Positions 56,949 through 64,000 of a DNA stretch of 64,000 nucleotides are shown piece by piece. Below the pieces are notes generated by a model. That model did no database searches. It saw only the letters and a list, made by a program, of their open reading frames with translations, and was not told the DNA's origin. The DNA comes from Pseudeuparius sepicola (lineage: Eukaryota; Arthropoda; Insecta; Coleoptera; Anthribidae). Made by a program: the position numbers and the translations under genes. The stretch spans positions 35,030,365 through 35,094,364 of the forward strand of contig OY987304.1 of assembly GCA_963920635.1 (NCBI GenBank). The letters run 5' to 3'. Positions within the stretch are counted from its first letter, which is position 1. Each line of letters begins with the position of its first letter.

Positions 56949-57100
56949 CTAGTTTGGCAGGAGTTTTTAATTTTACTAATCCAATATCAGCACTTCCCGT
57001 GGTAAAGTAGTCTCTATGAATTGCTAGTTTTTCGGCTTGAATTTTTTGTGCTCCCATGCCACTTGTATAAATGCTTCCTAATGCTACGGTTACCGCATTT
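56949..57100 (-). CDS. Serine protease, exon with catalytic Asp
   Basis: Starts after ttcttttttag| with an A completing a Pro codon and encodes NAVTVALGSIYTSG, then MGAQKIQAEKLAIHRDYF and TTGSADIGLVKLKTPAKL. ADIGLVKL is the catalytic-Asp block (Asp121 here, Asp102 in chymotrypsin). VTVALGS matches the strand that follows the His loop. It ends CTAG|GTAAAA, phase 1, 50 full codons. Confidence 0.9.
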
Positions 57101-57137
57101 CTAAAAAAGAATCAATATGAAAAAATATTTCTAAGAA
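57101..57137. other. Polypyrimidine/acceptor side of protease intron 2
   Basis: Minus-strand ttcttttttag acceptor of intron 2 (57101-61495). Confidence 0.5.
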
Positions 57138-57350
57138 GAAAGTTAGCTGCTTTATGGGACTATAAATTTTGGCAACTGGTAATATCATACCAACATCCAA
57201 GTTCTAATGGATGTGCCGGTGCTTTTATATTTGAATCGTTCGGGAAGGTAGACTACGACAGCTGTTCCCCCTTATTAGGTTGATCAAGGCAGCCATAACC
57301 TATTACTATTACCAGTTGCCAAAATTTATAGTCCCATAAAGCCGCTAACT
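57138..57350. repeat. Inverted repeat, ~48-bp arms
   Basis: AAGTTAGCTGCTTTATGGG with ACTATAAATTTTGGCAACTG on the left is mirrored by its complement ending at about 57350. The loop is about 115 bp. Lies in protease intron 2. Open frame 57071-57283 is a by-product. Confidence 0.7.
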
Positions 57351-57822
57351 TTCTTTTTGTAAAAATCTATTGGGGACGTGAAATTTTATCATCTTTTTAA
57401 TATTTCTAAGCTTCATATCTCTATGGTATTATTAAAGGACGGATCATGGTTGCAGGAGGATGTTCCTGTTTTACAAATATCGATGTAATAAACATAACGT
57501 TCCACTCTCCAGAAATGTTTCCTCCTATCTCAAGTATGTTTTAATAAGTAAAAGCATCCTCCTTAAGACGGGCTTGAATTATTTAAGTCGTAAGTTTACC
57601 AGATTGGCCTAATCAGGATATGGTTGCTAAATGTTTCCCTCGAGCTTTCTTGGGGTTATAATCTAGTAGATTTTGGATGAGAAAGGGGAAACTAGGAGTG
57701 TATAAATAAATACATTATCTTTAAATTTCATGGTATTAACCATGAAATTGAAATATTCTTTTAATACGTGTGGAATTAAACCAATATTTCGATCAAAGAT
57801 ACAAACATTATAGTTTATAGTA

Positions 57823-57825
<3 letters not shown>
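57351..57825. other. Protease intron 2, no recognised feature
   Basis: Nothing recognised. Confidence 0.4.

Positions 57826-57914
<89 letters not shown>
57826..57914. repeat. (TA)n microsatellite, ~43 units
   Basis: Uninterrupted TA dinucleotide run. It produces a spurious IYIYIY reading frame on the minus strand. Confidence 0.95.
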
Positions 57915-57919
<5 letters not shown>

Positions 57920-58429
57920 AATTTAAAAATTGGCAGTGCGATTCCAAAAGAAAATCCAAAAGGGAACAATTTTGAAAACTTTTGTGAAACACACTTTCCC
58001 AGTGTTCGTGAAAATGAATATTCTTTAAGTAGATAAGAAGAGCACATACATTTCTTCGTGAAAATAAGGCTGTTAGGTTTTTTTGGGATGTTAACAATCC
58101 TACAAATGTACGATGTGAATATACCTACCTAACTTACCTTACACCGACAAGTTATTGAGAAATAGGACAAAAAATCAAAACGAAACTCTATCTACGCTCA
58201 ACGTATAAAACTTTTGATTTTGTGGCCAATTATATTAATCTTGGTATGAAAATCACTGTGGCACCTAATTTCTAATAGACGGCTTACTTTTAATTTTTTC
58301 GCTCACGCTACGATAATAAATAGGTCTAGACTGTCGCGTCGTGAAAATATCAAGGTAGGGTAGGCCGATAATGCTGAAATCTGTTGCCTGGAATTACTTT
58401 AAATTAAAACAAAATAGTTTTTCTTGAAA
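57915..58429. other. Protease intron 2, no recognised feature
   Basis: AT-rich; no gene or repeat. Confidence 0.4.
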
Positions 58430-59371
58430 TCGGCAGTGAAGTGTCTCAAAATCGCCATTAAAAGCTCAGAAATCGACACTGAAGTAGCCCATTCAGAGAA
58501 ATGGAGGAGGAGAACGCGCTTTGACCTACTGCGCATCCTATTTCCAGGCAAATTTAATGGAAGCCATGTTCTACACTTATGTTGCCAACTTAAATTTTTA
58601 GATGAGCATGTCGGAATATTATTGGTAGATTTTTTTGCGCGATTTTCAAATCTGACCAATAGTAATGCAGATAAATTTTAGAATTCCAAGTTGGTAGCGA
58701 CCCTTTGTCCCAGAGTTAGAAGAACATATTGTGTCAATCGCCTAATGAAGAAAATCATAGTTACAATTTAATAAAAGAAATAGTAGCAGCCTATACAAAA
58801 ATTAGACTATATAATTTATCAAAAAAGTATACTGCAAAAATTCAAGGACCCTTAGTTAGGAGAGAACTACATAAAGTGATTTTACTTCACCATCAATGAT
58901 GATTTTTGTGTTTGTGTTAATAACATATTTTTGTAGTTAAAATAGTTTTTAAATATATGTAGAATGCAATGTTATTGTTATTTTTGTTATTAAAAATTAT
59001 TACCATTAGAATAAAAATGCACAATAAAATAGATAGGTACCGTTCAAACTCCGATAACTTTGTGTTCAAACCACTGCCAATGAAAAACGCGATTATTTAG
59101 AAATATATCTACAAATTATATAGAAAATTAACTTAGTACTGTGCAAATATGAATTGTTCGATATTCTCAATACCTATTTAAAAATAAATTACAGAATGAT
59201 AATTTTATTGTTTTAATTTAAATTCTCGAGACCCTATAAAAAAATTGCGGACGCCTCTGATCTGTGTATAATATGGCGGATTCTTGATTAGAAAGTTTGC
59301 GCATGTTGGACGCTCATTCTCCCTCCTCCATTTCTCTGAGCCCATTATTGTATACGAATTTTTCAATAAGT
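58430..59371. repeat. Dispersed-family fragment with inverted end segments
   Basis: 58430-58500 resembles 9090-9190. 58486-58520 (GAGAAATGGAGGAGG) pairs in reverse with 59308-59342. The spacer is unrecognised AT-rich DNA. It adjoins repeat copy C. Confidence 0.45.
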
Positions 59372-59770
59372 AGGCCTTGGCGAGATGTAAACATCACAGT
59401 AAACATCAAACGTCGGACGCGGAGACATCGCCCGTCAAAATTGATCAAATATTCAAAATCCGGCCATAATAAAGGCCCATTTAACTTTTCGTACACATTG
59501 CGAAATTGTTACCTATAGCAGCGCAATTTTTCAGTATATATATTTTGGTAGGTTTGAATATCAATCTGTTTTTCATGGAGACTGCACAACCGATCGTCAA
59601 AGTCAAGCAACGCCGCGCGCAGTTGGTTCATGAATGGGTGATCCTTTATGATTATTTTTTTGCCTAATAAATCTTTTTTTTCCCATTTAAAAAAAAATAT
59701 AATATGTACCTCGGCACTGAAGTTCTTTTTATGACTCATGTGGAATTTAGTTGCCGAGGCCTCTGGCCGA
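59372..59770 (+). repeat. Dispersed repeat copy C
   Basis: Carries the same ordered blocks as copies A and B (CCTTGGCGAGATG, CAAACGTCGGAC, GCCCGTCAAA, AATATTCAAAA, CATTTAAC, TTGTTACCTATA) and ends with TTGCCGAGGCCTCTG. Confidence 0.55.
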
Positions 59771-60447
59771 GAAATGCCAATGTAAACAAATTACCTCGTC
59801 TTCTTCCCCCCGACCCGCTAATGTAGAAGCAAAACAAAACCCGTGTTATTTGTAATAGTGTGAGTCATCTATTCATATAATATTCATCTTCTTCATTTAT
59901 TCTCGCAAAAAGATCACCAATATATGCCCAGTGGTTTATAGAAGTGCTATGAATCGGACAGGGCTAATTTTAAATTTCCGATGGCGCTGAAGGTACCGCA
60001 GTTGACGTCAGAAAAATAAATCGTCTGCAGTCAACGATCGAGGTTGTGGGTGGCCATACATAAAGGGTGTCCGGTAAGTATGGGGCAATCTCGCGGGATC
60101 AGGTAGGGGACGTCAAAATATTTCGATTGAGCTTAACAATTATGGGTCAAAACTCAATAATTACTGAGATACAGGGCGTTGTAGTTCTTTTTTGAAATAG
60201 AATTATGGCAATATCTTCCAAAATAATAACGCTGCTGAGCTGTAATTTGGTACTGCTGTGTTTTTGGGGATGGAGAATAAATGAATGGAAAAATAAATAA
60301 TTTAATAATAAATTAATGGTTTTCGTTTAGTTCGTCATTTATTTTTCCATTGATTTATTTTAATTTTTGTGGGGTTTTATTATGTTCGTGCGTTAATTTT
60401 GTCCAGGAGTTTATAAATCTTACTTAATAATATATTTTACCTAACAC
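59771..60447. other. Protease intron 2 with repeat fragments
   Basis: 60062-60085 is a mariner-like end (GGGTGTCCGGTAAGTATGGG). 60173-60270 is a partial copy of the 48490-49390 palindrome arm. Nothing else. Confidence 0.45.
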
Positions 60448-60533
60448 TATTTCAGCCCTGACGAGGGCCAACAATATGGCCGAAAGCTTGGTTTATTGTA
60501 AAGAATAAATAACACATGATTTTGGCTGAAATA
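60448..60533 (+). ncRNA. Hammerhead-ribozyme-like structure
   Basis: Stem I is a perfect 10-bp pairing of 60448-60457 (TATTTCAGCC) with 60524-60533 (GGCTGAAATA). The invariant CTGACGA core (60458-60464) follows stem I directly. Stem II is a GGCC/GGCC helix with one extra G and an 8-nt loop (60465-60481), followed at once by GAAA (60482-60485). Stem III would be 60486-60521, where only an inner GTTTATT/AATAAAT helix is seen, so it is imperfect. Core plus stems I and II fit the type I hammerhead known from Penelope-like elements and other retroelements. Self-cleavage is untested and stem III is weak. Confidence 0.45.
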
Positions 60534-61495
60534 CCCGTTATTTTACTTCATTAACAATATTACCAATAAAAAAATGTCCCATCCATACCAATTCTCCCAC
60601 GACTTCTCCCATACAGGGTACTCAAGTAAACGCCCTGTACAACTTAGAGTATTGAAATTTTGTAAAAATATTTGTTTTGAACTATGGCCAATTCGAGGGC
60701 ACTATCCATTTTATTCTTAAAAAATGCCTAACTAATATGGTTTTATGACTTTTGGTGGGTCTTCTTCTAATAACAGTAGGCCACGGAATAGGACTATATA
60801 AAAAAATAATCTAAAATGTAGAGCTATTCGAGATACTATAGGTTGAAAAAATTTTGAAAATCTTTCCGTCTCTCGAAAAATAAGGAATTGTCTCGAGTCA
60901 AAGTGAAATACCTACATTGAATAATATACCAATACGTAAAAAAAAACTTCAACCTTAATTTATATGAAATCTTGTAAAGAACATTCCTTTGGTGTACAAT
61001 ATTATTAATATCCCTATAGAAGAAACAAGAAAAAAGAAACTAAACGCACCTTGCACTTCACTTCTCTAAAGTGAGAGACTGAAGTGCATGTTTTAGTCTC
61101 CGCAGTACAAAAAAAAAGTTTCGGAGGGCCCATATTTTTACCCAATCCTATAGTTGTTTCTGAAATAATATTATTGAATGGCGTACTAGGACAGTAGTGA
61201 GACTGAAAAGACACCTACTACAAGAGTTGCACTATACCTATTAAAAATTTTTTGACAAATAAGTACAGGAATATGTAATAATAAATAATATATCATATAA
61301 TATAAAAAATAAATAAAAATAACGCAAGAAAGTCAGAAATTGGCTAGACATCTTTATTAACTTTTATTGTTCGGTAAAGAAAAAAACGACCCTCCAGTGA
61401 AACTTTGAAGGGGGGGCTGAAGTCCTCAAACCCTCCCCAATTAATTGTGGTGGATATATTAATTTTTTTTATATTGGAATTTATATATTACATAC
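60534..61495. other. Start of protease intron 2
   Basis: Donor GTATGT at 61495-61490 (minus). A solitary end pair, ACAGGGTACTC and CGCCCTGTACAA, lies at 60613-60643. The rest is AT-rich. Confidence 0.45.
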
Positions 61496-61668
61496 GGCGG
61501 AAATGGTTTGTCATTTTGTTCCAAGCAATGGGCAGCAGTTAAAACCCACTTCGGATGAATTAGGCTTCCACCGCAGAAACTTTGATACGTCTTATTGTTG
61601 ACTTTCACCATGAGGCTAGCTTGGTATGGGATTTCACCTGGTTTTGGTTCTATCGGTTTATTCCTTCC
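61496..61668 (-). CDS. Serine protease, exon with catalytic His
   Basis: Starts after attttttag| in phase 0 and encodes [20 protein letters not shown], then [19 protein letters not shown] and [15 protein letters not shown] and TAAHC are the hallmark blocks; His72 is the catalytic His and C57-C73 the conserved disulfide. It ends CC|GTATGT (phase 2); using this donor rather than GTAATA three bases later is required for the next exon to be in frame. Confidence 0.92.
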
Positions 61669-62025
61669 CTAAAAAATAAATAGCTTTTAGGTATTGAGGA
61701 GTATGCAGCAATTTAATTCCCAAGATATTAGGTACTACAGAAAATGAAAATTGTTTATGGCATCAGCATCAGTTTCATAATTTATTATGCTTATATCCAG
61801 CAACGTTCTTTAACATTAAAATATGACTTACTTATTAGGTACTTATATTTGCCACAAGTTTGGTTTCAAACTTTATTTTTTTTTGTATTTAACAAATAGA
61901 CAAACATCGGTGATTTAAAATTTAAATGTGAACACGTTCGTTTTTCCAATATAACATTATTGTTTTGTTAAACTATTATCGATGCCAGCTTGAAAATCAA
62001 TTTTACTAAAAGCTTTCATACTTAC

Positions 62026-62100
62026 GTTAACAATGTAAGAAATTGAATACCCATGATGAATTGCATCCAGAAAGACAGCAATAATCAAACATGATTGCAT
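62026..62100 (-). CDS. Serine protease, first coding exon (signal peptide)
   Basis: ATG at 62100 is the first after an in-frame stop and encodes MQSCLIIAVFLDAIHHG then YSISYIVN, ending AAC|GTAAGT in phase 0. Residues 4-14 are hydrophobic and suit a short secretion signal. Together with the next exon it makes SISY-IVNG-RNKP: IVNG is the mature N-terminus of S1A proteases, but the residue before it is Tyr, not the usual Arg/Lys. Confidence 0.85.
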
Positions 62101-63117
62101 GTTTTCACAACTCTCCACTTATTCGATGCATAGCATTACGTTATCAGATCCGTCAGATATTTTCAATAATTTCCCGAGTGTTGAAGAGCTGTCGGTGCAC
62201 GTTTTACATTTATGAAATGTCGGTGCAATACGCGTGTTTTTGCTGCTCGTGTGTAAATGTTGAAGCATACAGCATGATTCAACTGTTCATGATTTATTTA
62301 GGTAGAGAGAGATTATTGTAGCCACCTTGAAAAATAAGAATATACCTACCAGAAATCTTGAGATAAGTACAGGAGATTTGAGCTTGTCATTTCAACATGC
62401 TCAAGTGTTTTTTATTATCTTATGTTTACTCACAAACGGGATACCCAAAGTTTAATTTAACTTAATTCCTATCTTGTTCCGATTGATTCCTACATCTCTT
62501 ATAAGGCGGATATTGTTTCCTATATCAGTATTGAGATAACTTTGGGCCTTTTTAAAGTTTTATTAACTGAGTCAAGAAATGATACACTCTCTTCGGACTA
62601 GTCAATTGCCCCATAATAATAGGGTAATAAAGGAGGAAACAGTCACGTAACTGAAAATTCTTCCTACAGTAATTGGGAACTAATAATATGCAACAAGGGA
62701 GGCAGGCAAGACCAGAAACCGTTTCTTGGAGCATGGTTTCCATATGCTAGGGCAATAATAGCTATAACAACTTTTTTTTTCCAAGTACCTATGTTATAAT
62801 ACCTACTAATATAATCTAGTTAAAGTTTTGATTCAAGCCTTAAAAATAGTCTTTATCGAAAAATATAGAATAGAGAATAGAACAATTTATTTCCAAAGAA
62901 AGTACAATGCAATCGTAGGAAACACACAGAGAAAATATTTTATACAAGTATACATTTATAGTAGATAACATACCAGCCACCATATCCAATCACAATAAAA
63001 AAAAGAAATAAGAAATAGAGAACATAGCTATATAATATTCCATCTAATCTAATGTATTTTAGGTATAATGTTAATTTTAATTCTAGGTTTATTTTATTTT
63101 TTATACTTTCTAAATGC
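62101..63117. other. 5' flank of the protease gene and 3' end of the LINE
   Basis: No TATA box is obvious upstream of 62100 on the minus strand. 62870-63117 is probably the LINE 3' UTR, with an AATAAA-type signal near 62890 on the minus strand. No gene. Confidence 0.4.
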
Positions 63118-63999
63118 CTACTCCAAGCGTTCATCAAAAAACATGTTTAGATAGTAAAACGCCTTATCTAACAATATTTTTTTAAGTTGAAAATTTAGTG
63201 CTCTTGTAGATAAAAGTTTGAGACGAAGTGGTAAGTTATTATAGATTTTACTGCAGAAATATAAACAAGATCTCTCAAAAAACATGATACTATGTAAATC
63301 AAAGATTACAGTGTTTGACATCTGACGAGTGTTTGCACCTGAGAACGCAAACAGGTTTCTGTTTCTTGATACAAACAGAGCTGCTTCCAAAATTAACAAA
63401 GAGGGAAAAGTCAAAATCCTCAACCTCTTAAATAATGGTCGGCAATGTTCTCGGTATTTGGCACCACTTAAAATTCGAATTGCCCGTTTTTGTATAATAA
63501 AAACGCTCTGCCAGTTGAACAAATGACCCCAGTGTACTATGCCATACCGTAACTTAGACTCAAAGTTACTGTAGTATTTGTATGTATTTATGTAGAGAAG
63601 AAATAACAAAGGCCCGAGTATGGACCCCTGAGGTACACCACAATTAAGATTTTCCCAGGAGGAGTAAATGTTTACGCTGTCTTCACTTCTTAGTAAAACA
63701 CGCTGCTTCCTCCCCTTCAAGTATGATGTAAACCATTTCAAAACCACTCCGCGTACACCATACCTTTCCAGCTTGCATAGCAGAATATCAATGTCAACAC
63801 TATCGAAAGCCTTACTGAAGTCACTAGAAATACCAGTTACATGTAACCCTTTATCAATGTTATGAAAGATACCAACTAATGCATTTGAAACCGCAAGTGT
63901 AGTATTTCTTCCTTTAAGGAAACCAAACCGAGCTGGACTTAAGATATCAAACTTACAACAGAAGTTTATAAGACGACTGTAGACTAATTTTTCGATAAG
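63118..63999 (-). pseudogene. Non-LTR retrotransposon reverse transcriptase, internally deleted, cut by window edge
   Basis: Open for about 293 codons up to the window edge. Visible in order: [49 protein letters not shown] (motif A Asp), [20 protein letters not shown] and [18 protein letters not shown] (motif B). Then directly [40 protein letters not shown] and a C-terminus ending FFDERLE. The catalytic motif C (Y/FADD) and neighbours between motif B and the C-terminal region are missing near 63585, yet the frame stays open. The layout is that of Jockey/CR1-like LINEs. Not active as it stands. Confidence 0.85.
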
Positions 64000-64000
64000 C

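Larger units (their letters stand above)
45376..62100 (-). other. Gene span: secreted chymotrypsin-fold serine protease, six coding exons
   Basis: Six exons join with matching phases: 62026-62100 (ends phase 0), 61496-61668 (phase 2), 56949-57100 (phase 1), 56802-56891 (phase 1), 56605-56741 (phase 0), 45376-45567 (stop). All introns are GT-AG: 357, 4395, 57, 60 and 11037 bp. The 819-bp frame gives 272 residues, normal for an S1A protease with a short propeptide. His72, Asp121 and Ser212 form the triad. Cys pairs 57-73, 185-197/198 and 208-C220-like are in place. The product should be secreted through an N-terminal signal and cleave peptides; substrate unknown, and the primary-specificity position is Lys206 rather than Asp or Ser. 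AATAAA overlaps the stop. Transcript support would decide introns 3 and 5. Confidence 0.9.

Noticed and set aside
57663..58097. 144-codon minus-strand frame
   Set aside because: Its core is an IYIYIY run from the TA microsatellite; the rest has no recognisable domain.
58399..58681. Opposed ~85-codon frames
   Set aside because: Lie in a dispersed repeat fragment; neither shows a domain.

Overview
The window is AT-rich, intron-bearing nuclear DNA from an animal. A chymotrypsin-fold protease with GT-AG introns, a C2H2 zinc-finger gene and a very high density of Tc1/mariner, hAT, Penelope-like and LINE relics point to an insect with a large, repeat-swollen genome. A beetle or similar insect is my inference; nothing in the sequence fixes the order.

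Host genes. I can support two, both on the minus strand. (1) A C2H2 zinc-finger gene: a large exon at 31217-32265 with nine canonical fingers and one degenerate finger, and a further exon at 2955-3342. The two exons have matching splice phase and are separated by a 27.9 kb intron packed with transposons. The gene continues past the left part of the window. (2) A secreted serine protease in six coding exons (62026-62100, 61496-61668, 56949-57100, 56802-56891, 56605-56741, 45376-45567). All exon phases agree and give an uninterrupted 272-residue product with an intact His/Asp/Ser triad. Its last intron is 11 kb and holds mobile elements, a tRNA-like sequence and a GC/CpG-rich block with a TATA box.

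Mobile DNA, left to right. There are hAT-type elements with 8-bp target duplications (216-799, 19795-20771, 25438-25749, 49402-50771, and 34211-35735 with one mismatch). There are long palindromic foldback elements with CAG...CTG ends and TA duplications (1238-2896, 4531-5675, 12108-18065, 12140-17399, 43154-43892) and further long palindromes without clear ends (6575-8985, 37300-37905, 48490-49390). Coding relics include a Penelope-like reverse transcriptase (3371-4010), a pogo/Tigger-like transposase (7790-8112), an intron-containing Tc1 DD34E transposase (12406-13866), a gag-like piece (35902-36300) and a LINE reverse transcriptase at the right edge (63118-63999). At 12108-18065 four insertions are stacked inside each other, and two of the pre-insertion sites are verified by the opposite palindrome arm.

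Most unusual items: a 3.9 kb element (26351-30257) with 8-bp target duplications whose body is an inverted array of ~130-bp repeats organised as ~392-bp trimers; a hammerhead-ribozyme-like fold at 60448-60533; a cysteine-rich CXC-like coding tail held in the loop of a foldback element (1914-2137); and a stop-free 57-bp intron plus an atypical activation residue in the protease gene.

Remaining stretches are AT-rich intronic or intergenic DNA in which I recognise nothing firm; they are listed individually. Most open frames in the window are by-products of palindromes and repeats.
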